Below, piece by piece: positions 44,766-55,872 of a DNA stretch of 64,000 nucleotides (positions are counted from its first letter, which is position 1; the number at the start of each line of letters is the position of its first letter). The translations under genes and the position numbers were made by a program. Under the pieces are notes generated by a model, which was given only the letters and a program-made list of their open reading frames with translations, ran no database searches and was not told the origin of the DNA. Source of the stretch: Bathymodiolus brooksi (lineage: Eukaryota > Mollusca > Bivalvia > Mytilida > Modiolidae); assembly GCA_963680875.1 (NCBI GenBank), contig OY804588.1, positions 80,438,829 to 80,502,828 of the forward strand. The letters run 5' to 3'.

Positions 44766-46130
44766 TTGTATCTAGTTCTATTATATTGCTAAAAGGGATC
44801 TTATAGGGGCATTAATATATTTTTCATTGAACACAATGCGCTTTTGATGAAATTAAAATTAGTACAATAACGGATTTCCCTATCTCTTACGGTTTCCGAA
44901 GTTAGCTTCACCGAAAATTTCAAAATTTGAACATTTGTATTCTTAATCCAATTGAATGCATTTTTCGTATATGCTCACCCTGGAGAGATATTATTAATGG
45001 ACCATACAGACTTGATAGAACGGAGCCAACATTTCTGGTTCTGTCCATTACCCCACGAAACCTCTTCGAAGATAAAAAGAGAAATCAAGAAAGAAAGACA
45101 AGAAAATGGCCAAAAGAAACAGACCAAAAGACGAACAACGATCTATTAAACAAGATACAAAGCAACACGTACCCTTTTAAAAGCTGCGAGTGAAGTCAGA
45201 TGCACCGGAAGCGTACGCAGTTCCTTCTCTGCTAGTGGCACCCGTCATGTTACTCTAGTTACAAACTTGGTGATCAGTAATGAATGAAGAAAAGACCGTA
45301 CTGTGATTGCGACAAACGGAACATAGACATGTATACTCCGTAACGGATAACTAAGGAATTCCAAACTAGCAACGTAATATATGAAGAAGAGATACCAAAG
45401 GGGTAATCAGAAGCAGTAGATCGAAGAAGGGCAGACATTAGCCAAAAGACAAATAACGATCTACAAATCATTTCATAGAAAACTAAAGATCGAGCAACAC
45501 AAATCCCTCTAAAAACCGGGCATGTGATCCGGAAAGGTAAGCAGTTCCTACTCCACTCGTGACACCCCGTCGTGCTACTGTTAAATGACACGAAACCATA
45601 TAATATAGAACTCCTGTTGGACTCCAATATACGTAAATAAAAACAAATAAAAAAAAACATGAACCACATACAAAACAAACGGGAGTTAAAATGAATTGAA
45701 ATTAATTCTTACGCAAAAATCGTAGCGGACATCACATCACTGATGCCAAGACGTGATGACATCTAATTTGACTACCCCACTAAGATAAGTAACACAAACG
45801 GGGTGGCCTCTGGTTCTCCAGACGGTTAAGCAGATCCACAATTGACGTCCGTCCTGTTACTCTTGTTACAAACCTGGTGTTAAGCCATTAATGAGAAAAA
45901 TATCGAACGGTAATCATGACATTCGAAATAAAGACGTATATCAAAGCTAATCGGGAAATAGACACATGTACTCCGTAGCGGACAACCAGGTCATTCCACG
46001 TAATATATGAAGAAAGGTTTGAAGATACCAAAAAGGTAGTCAGAAGCTGTAGATCATAGATGGACAATGACCCAAGGAAACATGAACAAAAATGACGAAG
46101 AACGATTCACAAAGTATTGCATTGAATACT
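44766..46130 (-). mobile_element. Cluster of degenerate antisense retroelement 3' fragments
   Basis: At least three tail copies follow one another, near 45215-45330, 45535-45600 and 45815-45960. Each has GCAGTTCC..CTCC, CCCGTCGTG..TACT and TAATGAAT-type phrases. GGTAATCAGAAGCAGTAGAT and GGTAGTCAGAAGCTGTAGAT (45400 and 46035) show that a longer unit is repeated. The 134-codon minus frame at 45274-45678 crosses two of these tails and is not supported as a gene. Confidence 0.55.
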
Positions 46131-46164
46131 AACTAGGAACACGAAAATCTAGCAAGAAAATCTA

Positions 46165-46600
46165 GCATATCGGATCTGTGTCTTGCTCAACCCAAAACCT
46201 TGACCTTGATCGGATGTGTGCCTTACTCAACCGAGAACCTTGACCTATATAGTATTTGTGCCTACTCAACCCAGAACATAGACTTATATCGGATTTGTTC
46301 CTTACTCAGCACCGACACCTGTAGATATAGAGGTTTTGTAAGTTACTCCACCATCAAGAACCTTGAACTATAGCGGATTTGTGCCATGCTAAACACAGAA
46401 CACACACATATATCGAAGGTGTACCTAACTCAACCCAGAACATTGATCTATGCAATATTTGTGCCTACTCAACCCAGAACCTTAGTCAGCACCGAAACCT
46501 GGAGATATTGAGGATTTGTGCCTTACTGAGTCGAGAACATTGACCTACATCAGAATTGTATCTTACTCAACCCCAACATTAACCTACATCAGGTTTGTAT
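46165..46600. repeat. About 46-50-bp minisatellite, about 9 units
   Basis: Units share TTTGTGCCTTACTCAACCCA, GAACCTTGACCTATAT and CGGA. They are diverged and uneven in length. Confidence 0.75.
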
Positions 46601-46804
46601 TTACGAATTGCCCATTCAAAGTTGACTTAAAACGTTAATGAGAAAATAAAAACATATATTTCGATCATTCCATACCTATTTCATTAAAAGCAAAAAAAAA
46701 CCAACATAAACTGAATATAAAACATGAACCAAAAAAAATTGTTGACGGTGAAAAGTTGTGATAATATTTAATATAAACTGATGTTATTTCCGTTTTATAT
46801 TGTT

Positions 46805-47392
46805 GTAGTTTAAATCCGTCCTTAGTGACATCTTTCATCGTCAAATACTTGTCTCCATTCTTCCTACATTACATAACAGTGAATATAATCATATACACTT
46901 TACGTTCTATATTGTCGCCTTGTTTACTTCTTTACAAATTCAGATTCAATCTTGATCGTAAGATATGTTTTGTGGGAAAAGCCCATTACAAATATTTATT
47001 AATAGTAACAAGGACTTGACATCCAAAATGACAGATAATATCAAATCTTAATCTACAATATGTAGTTATCAATTTAGATTCTGTAAAACAACAAACACAG
47101 AATATGGATAATATAGTACGCAAATTTAGATCTTACAAATATAATTGTGAATTTCCGTGTATAATTAAGAAGGGGAGAGGGGGGTCGTACACTTTGATGT
47201 GGTAGTGTTGTAATATAATCTTGCTTCACATTTTAACCCATAGCTATGCTATTTTGCACATATCATTTTATTTAGAAATGTTCAGAGATGACAAATTAGC
47301 AAGGCCATTAATAAAGAATATCTGAGCAAGATAGTGTTTAACAGCACCCGTGGCTGAACGTTTTTCTTTGTTAAGAGGGGAGCAGGTAGGAG
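46805..47392. repeat. Duplicated pre-gene block (unit 5)
   Basis: Collinear with 25740-26295, including GACTTGACATCCAAAATGAC at 47014. Here the ATGGCAG motif reads ATGACAG (47028-47034) followed by AT, so both start context and donor differ from 37817. Confidence 0.65.
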
Positions 47393-47605
47393 TTATGCTG
47401 CTTAACGCCCATTTCAACCATATTTCAGCTATATCGTGGCGGTCAGTTTTAATAGGGGAGGAAACCGGATGAAACTACCAACCTGACGCAAGTCACTAAC
47501 AAATGTTTATCCCAAAATGTTGTATTGCGTACACCTCGCCATCAGTTGATTCAAATTAACAACGTTAGCGATGTCAGGAATTGAATACATAGGTAGTTGT
47601 AAATC
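47393..47605 (-). mobile_element. SINE, family B, degenerate
   Basis: Body (TTTCAGCTATATCGTGGCGG, GGAGGAAACCGGATGAAAC) and eroded tRNA-like side. Confidence 0.7.
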
Positions 47606-47629
47606 TCCTATGTTGTTGTTCGTAAATGT

Positions 47630-47735
47630 GACTTAAAGGAGAAGGAGGTGAGTTTCCTGGATTAAAGGAGAGGCTTTCTGGATTAAAGGTGAAATCGGTT
47701 TCTTAATCAAAGGAATGGCTTTAGTTTCACATTAT
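47630..47735. repeat. TTAAAGGAGA / TGGATTAAAGG block
   Basis: Same purine-rich phrases as in the equivalent places of units 3, 4 and 6. Confidence 0.6.
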
Positions 47736-47859
47736 AATCAGGTTTGGTCTACTCTTTCTCCAACAGATTTCGAAGACTTACTGATATGCATGAAACATAC
47801 ACTACAAAGTCACGAAATATCTGAACTGTGTCTTAAAAAGTCTCATCAAAATCTGAATA

Positions 47860-48795
47860 ATATTAATATTGTTTGAAAAGTCTGAACAGAGTCCAGACAT
47901 TCTTAACATTGTCTGAAAAGTCTGTATATTATATAAATTGTCTGAAAAGTCAGAACATTCTTTGCATTGTCTGAAACGTCTGACATTCTTAACATTGTCT
48001 GAAAAGTCTGAACATTCCTAAAATTATCTGAAAAGTCTGAACATTCCAAACATTGTTTGAAAAGTTTGAACATTCTTACCATTGTCTGAAAAGTCTGAAC
48101 ATTCTAAGTATTGTCTGAAAAGTCTGAACATTCTTTACATTGTCTGAAATGTTTGAATATTCTTAACATTGTCTGAAGATTCCGAGTATTCTTAGCGTTA
48201 TCTGGAAAGTCTGAACATATTTAACATTGTCTGAAAAGTCTGAACATTCCTAGCATTGTCTCAAAATTCTGAACATACTTTACATTGCCTGAAAAGTCTG
48301 AAAATTCTTTACATTGTCTAAAAAGTCTGATCATTCTTACCATTGTCTGATACATCTGAACTTCTTAGCATTGTCTGAAAATTCTCAACATTTTTAGCGT
48401 TGTCTGAAAAGTCTGAACTTCTTAGCATTGTGTGAAAAATCTGAACATTCGTAACATTGTCTGAAATTCCTGAACATTCTTTACATTATCTGAAAAGTCT
48501 GATCATTCTTAACATTGTCTGAAGCATCTGAACTTCTTAACATTGTCTGAAAATTCTGAACATTTTTAGCGTTGTCTGAAAAGACTGAACTTCTTACCAT
48601 TGTCTGAAAAGTTTGAACATTCTTAGCATTGTCTGAAAAGTCTGAGCATTCTTAGCGTTGTCTGAAAAGTCTGAACATTCTTGACATTGTCTGAGAAGCT
48701 GAACATTCTTAACATTGTCTAAAAAGTCTCAACATTCTTTACAAGCATGAACAGTCTGAACATGTTTAACATTGTCTAGAAAGTCTGGACAGAAT
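47860..48795. repeat. About 28-bp minisatellite upstream of copy 5 (roughly 32 units)
   Basis: Same unit as 26740-27515 (TTGTCTGAAAAGTCTGAACA, TTCTTAACA). The typical last bases differ (TAACA here, TAGCA there), showing independent homogenisation of the two blocks. Confidence 0.93.
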
Positions 48796-48824
48796 CTGAA
48801 AATTCTTTGCATTATTTTTTTATT

Positions 48825-48940
48825 TATCTCATGGCCATAAGATACTAACGCGTGGCCACGATATAGCTAATTTGTGGCCACGAGATAGAAATATCGTGAC
48901 CAAGAGATAGCAAAGTCGTGACCACAAAATACAAAGTGTA
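48825..48940. repeat. Short tandem repeat around GTGGCCACGA
   Basis: Four to five units of about 24 bp built on the self-complementary GTGGCCACGAGATAG / TCGTGACCA phrase. Confidence 0.75.
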
Positions 48941-49139
48941 GCGTACTCAAATTATAAAGATTGTTCAGTGGTAAAGGGAATATTTACAACGCTCCAAGCA
49001 TAAAGATAAGACAAAGGTATAGACAACTAAAAATTTCGCAAACACATGGAGTGAGACCATGTGTTTCTGAAGGATAAGTATCTCCTGTCCCATTATATTA
49101 ACATCCGTTGTGATTATATTGAAGTCGTTATTTTGAAAG

Positions 49140-49300
49140 TGTTATGAGTTGGTTAACCCTTTCGGAATATATGTGTCTGAAATAACGACAGTGTGAATAC
49201 AATCCGGTCATTTCCTCATTCGTTACTTATCACCGGCCTCGTAACAATAGTAACACTACGGGTGCTACTAATGGAGCAGGAACAGATTACTATTTCTGAG
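49140..49300 (+). mobile_element. Retroelement 3' tail, sense
   Basis: GGTTAACCCTTTCGGAATAT, TACAATCCGGTCATTTCC, CGGCCTCGTAACAATAG and GGTGCTACTAATGGAGCAGG correspond to 25190-25365. Confidence 0.55.
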
Positions 49301-49339
49301 TATCCAAGTTCGCCCCCTGGTTTATACTTGTCTTAGTGT

Positions 49340-49520
49340 GGTTCATGTTGTTCAATGTTTTTAACTTTAATGTCTTCACATCTTTAGTTCAAAGTTTTCA
49401 ACGTTCATGTCTTCACATCTTTAGTTCAATGTTTTTAACATTAATGTCTTCACATCTTTAATTCAAAGTTTTCAACTTTCATGTCTTCACATCTTTCGTT
49501 CAATGTTTTTAATCTTTAGC
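49340..49520. repeat. About 37-bp minisatellite, 5 units
   Basis: GTTCAATGTTTTTAACTTTA, ATGTCTTCACATCTTTA units directly after a retroelement tail. The unit resembles the GGTTCATGTTGTTCAATG end of that tail, so it probably arose from it. Confidence 0.85.
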
Positions 49521-49809
49521 TCTGTGTTATAATGTCGATTGCTATTGCAGCCATTAAAAACTGGGCTCGTTTTTGTTTGTTTGTTCTTTTCCCCTTATTT
49601 TCCTTTTATTATTGTGTATTGCTTATTTTTCTTTTTGGATTCTTTTACTTGTTTTCTTGTATTTTTATTTCTTGTCTTGGGCTAGCTATGCTATAAAGAT
49701 TATTGTAATTATAATTGTTCAGAGATTAAACAAATAACAAGGTTATTAATAAAGTATATTTGAACATGGCAGAACGTTTTCGCATGTTAAAAGGGGGTGT
49801 GTTTGGGGG

Positions 49810-50045
49810 TGTTGTTTGTTAATGCCAATTTCAACAATATATCAGTTATATCTTGGCGATCAATTTTATTGGTGGAGGAAACAGATGTACTTGGAGAAAA
49901 CCACTGACCTGTCGCAAGCCACTGACAAACTTTATCACATAATGTTTCAGCGGATATTTTACATCGTCATGAGCGGGATTCACACCCACAACGTTCATTA
50001 TGACAGACACTGCCTGCATAGATAGTTGTCAATCCCATATGTTGT
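49810..50045 (-). mobile_element. SINE, family B, second copy in unit 5
   Basis: Body (AATATATCAGTTATATCTTGG, TTTTATTGGTGGAGGAAAC), B-box side (GAGCGGGATTCACACCCACA) and right end (GATAGTTGTCAATCCCATA) are present. The neighbouring block after it (50060-50225) repeats that after the first SINE, so part of the unit is duplicated within unit 5. Confidence 0.75.
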
Positions 50046-50301
50046 TGTTTGTTAACGGGGCATACGGAAGAAGGAAATGTATTTATTTAACTAAAGGAGA
50101 GGCTTTCTTGATTAAAAGTGAAGTCAGGTTATTATTTAAAGAAAACATTGTGATAGCTTCATTTTGTAATCGGGTTTTATCAACTATTTCTACAAAATCT
50201 TTCGAAGACTTACTGGTATGGATGAAACATCATGAATTCATTATTATATTTCAACATGTATATGATCAACGAGATTAAGGAAAACTCTCTGTTATCAATA
50301 A

Positions 50302-50374
50302 TATATTTCAGCATCTTATCTTATCTTATCTTGTCTTATCTCATCTTATCCTATCTATCTTATCTTATCAACAT
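50302..50374. repeat. (TTATC)n microsatellite / retroposon tail
   Basis: Imperfect CTTAT/TTATC run in the position of the retroposon tail in units 4 and 6. Confidence 0.85.
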
Positions 50375-50461
50375 GATATTTAATTGTCTACCTGTTTGAC
50401 GAGTATAGACAACTACAATATGAAAATTATTCAATTAAATCTAAGAAGAAAGTAGTTTTAT

Positions 50462-50480
50462 CTTCTGTGGAAATTCCCAT
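50462..50480 (+). promoter_or_regulatory. kB-like GGAAATTCCC, unit 5
   Basis: GGAAATTCCC at 50469-50478 in the TTTCTGTGGAAATTCC-type context. The ATGGCAT motif that follows in units 3, 4 and 6 is missing here: the sequence jumps to CGCCATAATATAAAG, which lies further downstream in unit 4. Confidence 0.35.
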
Positions 50481-50484
50481 TACA

Positions 50485-51561
50485 ACTATTTGCGCCATAA
50501 TATAAAGTTTTTTCAGTTACAAATCATTGTAGATAATAATGTGTAGTGCTACGTAAAGTGTTTTCTTTAGAATATTTTACCAACAGAAACTACGTTTCTA
50601 TGCTTTAATATAATAAAACAAATTACTTAATAAAAATATACAATTTCAAATATCAAATTGATAAATAAGCAACTGGCCTGTCCATGTTCAAAGTTAAATT
50701 CCTTGCAGTAAATATTATTGTCCTTTCTAGTATATCAGTTCGATCCTTTCATATGAATATGCATTCCAGTTGAATTAAATTATCATTTAGTTCTATTCCA
50801 CAAAGTTTCCAAATATTGTCCGTTGAAATTGTTAATAGTTCAATGCTCAAGTTACGTGACTTCACTAAGTAAAAATATCTAAATACAATGCTATTGATTT
50901 CAGCTGTTATATAAATCCTAAATTTTGGACTAGCTGCTCTCCTATTTGCTGCATTATATAGTTTTTTGCATTAAATGCTAGAATTGTCATCATGTGACAT
51001 TTTTTATTGTTCACATAAACAATATATAGAAATATCTAGAACATATCAAATCTCAAGGTCAAAATTAAAAACATGTAAGCACTTGACCTATATTTGATAA
51101 CCTATTTGCACTGATATTATACTATTATCCCCCCCAAAAAAATATTCTGATGAACAAATAGCATATCATATTTATTATATATACATAACAGTAGCACATA
51201 AATAATAAAAACGTAGATATCAAATTTAGTTGGAATGACGTCTTTCTGGAATAACTAGTAACATTTAATCAGGTACGATAAAAACCAAATATTGGAAATC
51301 CAAATAGTTTAAAAGTATTGGGAGCAAGAAAACAAAAGGGCATAAACGAGATGGACAAAATCAGCTAAGTTGGCCTATCATTGCCAGGCAACTGTTTTAA
51401 TCTATTACCACTACAAGTGTGCATATGCTTAAAGGTAATATGATTTATCACAATTGTAAATATATTGACTAATAATAACAACAAATATCTGATCATTACA
51501 GAAACATTTGCTATATGATTTATGTCATTGTTAACATACTTATGAATGCTTTATATTGTAG
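50485..51561 (+). other. 5' flank of gene copy 5
   Basis: AT-rich. Includes the CTTTCTGGAATAACTAGTAA and CAGGTACGATAAAAACC phrases (51235-51290) shared with units 1, 4 and 6, and the conserved last 150 bp (GGCAACTGTTTTAATC, GTGTGCATATGC) before the acceptor TTTATATTGTAG. No first exon could be identified with confidence. Confidence 0.5.
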
Positions 51562-53516
51562 ACGATAATCAATCACGTGAGACATCTTTATCGTTGTATC
51601 GTTATGTGTGTCATCATGTTGTTGGTACCGAGAAAACAGTGAAGACAAGGAGATTGCTAAATACAATCAACGATAATCTGTTCCATTCTAAAGAAATTAC
51701 CCAGATAACAAGTGGAAGCAGTGGTGAAGGTCTAGAGATGAAGGGAAGCGACGTTGATGTTATGTTGGTTTTTAAAGATGTAAATGTCTATGAGGACATA
51801 AATAGTGCACTTGTTAATTCGGCTGAAACGTGTGTTGCTATGGAGATGGATGACACCAATCTCGGATTTTCTCGTCTGCGGCTCCTTCGTTGTAATAATG
51901 TCGTTATTTTCAAAATGTGCAAAAAGGTTGGAAAATCTTTGTATTTGTCTAGTCAGTTATGTAAATCAATGTTTATTGGAATATATAGTCCAGTTAATGT
52001 TGTTCACGGACCGTGTTTGTCAGATCAGGATGGCTTCGTAGACATTGCATTCACCTTGCATTCAAGACAATGGATATCAATCGCTAACCAATGGGTAACA
52101 AGATCAAATTGTTCATGGCCTAGTGGTGATGTAAAGTCACAGATAATAGAACACGGTGTTCTGTTTGTTCCTATCGGTTCTAAAGGATCACAGAATGAAG
52201 ATATTGAATGGCGTATATCATTCTCTGTCGGTGAAAAACTTTTGATATACTCTTTCACTCATACACAATTACTCTGCTATGCTTTAATGAAAATATTGAT
52301 CAAGGACGTAGTTAACAGGGACAGTCGCTGCAAAGACTTAATCTGTTCATTTTATATCAAAAATATAATATTTTGGGTATCAGAAGAAATATCGTTATCA
52401 ATATGGCGACCCGAAAATCTCATTTCCTGCTTCTTTGGATGTTTCAGAAGACTCATGTATTGCCTTGAATATGGAATGTGTCTTCATTACTTTATTCCTA
52501 AAATTAATATGTTTGAGAACAAAATAGAAGGACATGAACGACAACTCTTACTGGGACATTTAAGAGCATTGTGGAGTTACGGATGGCGTAGTGTCCTCTT
52601 GTCAGAACAATTATCTACATTTCCAATACTACAGCACCATATATATAATAACGTTGAAGTACAAGCAGAATATATTAAACGTATATTATGTTCAACAGCT
52701 GTTAATATGACAGCAATATTTGATATAAAATCATACAAAAAAGCAGTTCACTTCATTCGTCAATCTCGGAGATTAAAATCGTATTATCGTTATTTCATGA
52801 GTATAGTAGGTAGTAAGACAGTACAAAGTGAACATGTCGTTAGTGTGAATAAAAACAAAGACAAATACAAACAATACCGAAGACGTCTCTGTTACCTTAC
52901 ACAGAACATACATCATGACGCTGTGTCTGGTTGGTTAATGTTGGCCTCATTTTACTACCAGACGAAACAATATGATACGGCTCTTTATATTATATATTAT
53001 GCATTATCAAAGTGTACACCAGAAAAGGTCTACGATCAAGATAACTTAACGGATTGGCAATACGAATTATTCAAAACAAGAACGGTACAAAGTTTAGAAA
53101 TAACACGTATATTAAAACTATTACGTGTTAGGTATGTTCTCTTCACAACACAATCAACATTGATTCCTGAAGAATTAAAATTAGAAGTTGTCAATGATAG
53201 CCATAATCTACCACCTGTAGTATACTCACATTTCTTACTATTTTTATGTCATTTTCACATAAACAATGTAAATCAGTGCTATAATTCACTTAGAGATCTA
53301 CAACTCACAATATCGAGGAATTATTTTATATTGGACAACATGGAAAGATCTAACTCATACAATTGTTTAGGAATAGCTTATCAATTTATTGGAAAGCGTG
53401 AATTAGCTAAACGTGCGTTTCGTCAGGCTGTAGAACTTGCCCCTACATGGAATCGTGCTTCACAGAGACTGCAAATGATTGAACTGGTTCATTACAATCA
53501 TATGAATCAACAGTAA
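51562..53516 (+). CDS. Mab-21/cGAS-like receptor NTase with C-terminal TPR-like repeats, copy 5
   Basis: Full-length main exon after TAG (51559-51561). An ATG at 51546 keeps the frame open upstream (656 codons), but it falls within the acceptor region, so the real start is likely in an earlier exon. Numbering from 51546: GS at 57-58 (SGSSGEG), D69-x-D71 (SDVDVM), D166 in FVDIAFTLHS. The Mab-21 C-lobe spans about 221-330 (EWRISFSVGEKLL, ALMKILIKDV, HYFIPKINMFE). TPR-like hairpins lie at about 459-490, 556-590 and 604-640. The last repeat is clear: LGIAYQFIGKRELAKRAFRQ. Compared with copy 1 it has 14 further C-terminal residues. AATAAA at 53650-53655 is a candidate polyadenylation signal. The expected chemistry is cyclic (di)nucleotide synthesis on sensing a ligand, known for cGLRs as a family; product and ligand are unknown here. 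Confidence 0.9.
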
Positions 53517-53727
53517 CATTTGCTTAAAGTTAATGTGTCAAGCTGTATGATTCTGTGGACATTTCTAAAACAATTAAATTGTGTAGTGCTTACTGACAGA
53601 AAAATATTATTTCATAATTTCTAAACAAAATTTGTTTTCATTGATGGAAAATAAAAAAAAGACACGATTTAATATTAATATTTATTAAGTTAGGATATAT
53701 GCTGTGGTCGTATTATGTTATTGGTCT

Positions 53728-53816
53728 GCCATTGTCCTTGTTGTCGTTATCGTTGTTGTTGTTGTCGTTGTTGTCCTTGTTGTTGTTGCCGTTGTCGTCG
53801 CTTTCGTCGATCTGTA
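53728..53816. repeat. GTC/GTT trinucleotide tract, unit 5 (longest)
   Basis: TTGTTGTTGTTGTCGTTGTT and similar over almost 90 bp, at the conserved post-gene position. Confidence 0.85.
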
Positions 53817-54104
53817 GAAACAGTTGATTCTATGTGATAACCATATGACCGCCGTTTCTGAACGCTTAAATCACATATCACTGTCAAAGGATAAAAGTGA
53901 TTTAAGGTGTGATAGGCGTACTAATTTCCAAACAAGAGGCCTCAGTGTGCAATATAATGTGCATTCTCTGTTTTTTGTACGTGGAACTGTTATTGTTTAA
54001 TTCAATTACATTTTCGCCATGAATTCTTTATTTTCGAAATAAAAGACACGAGAACGGGAAATTGTAAAATTTGAACATTTTGTATTTTAGGTCGTTAGGG
54101 TTAG

Positions 54105-54365
54105 AGTTATGGTGATTAACGCCACTTTCAACAACATGTCAGTTATATCGTGCCGGTTAGTTTTATTGGTGGAGGCAAAATATAGTACATGGGGAAAACC
54201 ACCGAACTGCCGTAAGTCACCGACAAACTTTATCACATACTCTTGTATCGAGTACACCTCGTCTGAACGGGAGACGAACGTTTGAGGTGATAAACACTGA
54301 TTGCATTGGTAGTTGTAAATCGAACTATCATTCGATCACGACCACGATGACCCCTTTAGTTTTGT
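54105..54365 (-). mobile_element. SINE, family B
   Basis: Body (AACATGTCAGTTATATCGTG, TTTTATTGGTGGAGG), tRNA-like side and right end (AACTATCATTCGATCACGAC). Confidence 0.78.
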
Positions 54366-54369
54366 TTAA

Positions 54370-54505
54370 CTCGTCATGGATTACTGGTGGACCATGTACA
54401 AACTAGTCATTTGATTTTAAACTGTGGCTAATAGTGGCTTAAAGTCCTCAGTTATATTACAGTTTCAGAAATAAACTTCACGGAACGTGCCAATATGTTA
54501 CAAGT
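54370..54505. repeat. Shared 3' flank block
   Basis: ATTACTGGTGGACCATGTAC and AGAAATAAACTTCACGGAAC correspond to 30520-30665 and 43830-43960. Confidence 0.6.
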
Positions 54506-54544
54506 AAATCTTTATGAATAAATTTATGTATATATGTTCAAATC

Positions 54545-54549
54545 AGATT

Positions 54550-54586
<37 letters not shown>

Positions 54587-54588
54587 AA
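54545..54588. repeat. (TA)n microsatellite
   Basis: Interrupted TATATATG/TATATATA run. Confidence 0.9.
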
Positions 54589-55555
54589 ATGGATTAGTTA
54601 ATATAACCAGTAGCTACCTCCATCATAAATGGTGGCACAGCGGCTGGATCATATGATGATTCATATACAAAATCGTATTGGGATGAACAAGAAAAGTAAG
54701 TTCAGATCCACAGAGAATGTTCATAACTAGTAGTTGGACCAGAAAATCATTTTGCACTACCTTGATACCTTATTTGGATATTAAACTGAAAAAACATTAG
54801 CTTCAAATGAAATATTTTATTTTTGTGACATACCGTCCTATCGTGAATTTGAGTAATGATATGTTGGTATACAAACTTCTAAATGTCCGCGGGTGATTGG
54901 TGGAGAGTATCGGAAAGTGATTATCGTGGGTTACCGACATGCACGTTTTTATGATCACGAAATTTAGTATTTATTGAGTACGTATTAATGACAGTTTTAA
55001 AGCTAAAAGTTCACCTGCATAAGGTATACGTGGCCATTTTGTTTTTATTAATTTCAAAGGCATTTAAATAATTTGGTTTTTGAGCTTACCAGTTCTTACC
55101 TGATGTAGGTTATCCCAGAAACATGTCGTGTGCACTAAAAGGCGGCGCAACATTTTCACTGCGCAGTTTCGAATGTTTTTGATAGGGTGAAATCCGTAGC
55201 CCTATGGTCCGCAAATTTCAGAAAACTGGCCAAGGACTACGGTTCCGCAGCTATAAACACATATGCTGTTGTGTATAATTTTATAAGCAATGATTTACAG
55301 TACAGGGGAGACAATCGAAACAGCTTTAGTAAAACAAGTAAAATGAACACAAATAAATAGATATACTGGTGCCATCCACATCATTTCGAAAAAAAAGAAA
55401 AGAAGACATAACTCACAGGAACAACAATTTAGCTGGGAGAAAGGGGGATGCCTTTTATTTATCAGCTCTATTTAAGTCCATATTTTATTTTCATCGAAGG
55501 AAAATTGGCAGTCTATTTTCCCAGTCAGTATTAGAACAAGATCAAAGCCTATTCA
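54589..55555. other. Unique-looking spacer, no feature recognised
   Basis: Higher G+C than the surroundings and no counterpart in other units that I can see. No long frame; the 88-codon frame at 55369 runs into a SINE. It interrupts the tandem unit organisation, so it may be inserted DNA. Confidence 0.35.
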
Positions 55556-55561
55556 CAGAGA

Positions 55562-55815
55562 GGGGCCGTCGTGGCCATGATCGTATGTTATTTGGATTTA
55601 CAACTACCTATGTAATCAGTGCCTATCACCACTGATGTTATGAGTTCGAATCTCGATCAAGGCGAGGTGTACAACATTATGTGATAAAGCTTGTGAGTGA
55701 CTTGCGACAGTTCGGATGTTTTCTCCGGGTCCTTCGGTTTCCTCCACCAATAAAATTGACCGCCACGATATAACTGACATATTGTTGAAAATTGCATTAA
55801 ACACCATCAAATAAT
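55562..55815 (+). mobile_element. SINE, family B, plus-strand copy
   Basis: The only copy in this orientation. A tRNA-like head (GTCGTGGCCATGATCGTATG, B-box GAGTTCGAATCTCGATC) is followed by the shared body (TTTTCTCCGGGTCCTTCGG, CCACCAATAAAATTGACC) and a TAAACACCATCAAATAAT end. Confidence 0.85.
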
Positions 55816-55872
55816 TTACAGAGTTACAGAGACGACTATTTACATAATATACACAATATATAAATACATGTA

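Noticed and set aside
45274..45678. 134-codon minus-strand protein
   Set aside because: It spans two repeated retroelement tails; the same phrases recur elsewhere out of frame.
52025..52258. Antisense 77-codon frame inside copy 5 (also at 41607 in copy 4)
   Set aside because: Shadow of the conserved sense frame; it recurs only because the sense sequence is conserved.
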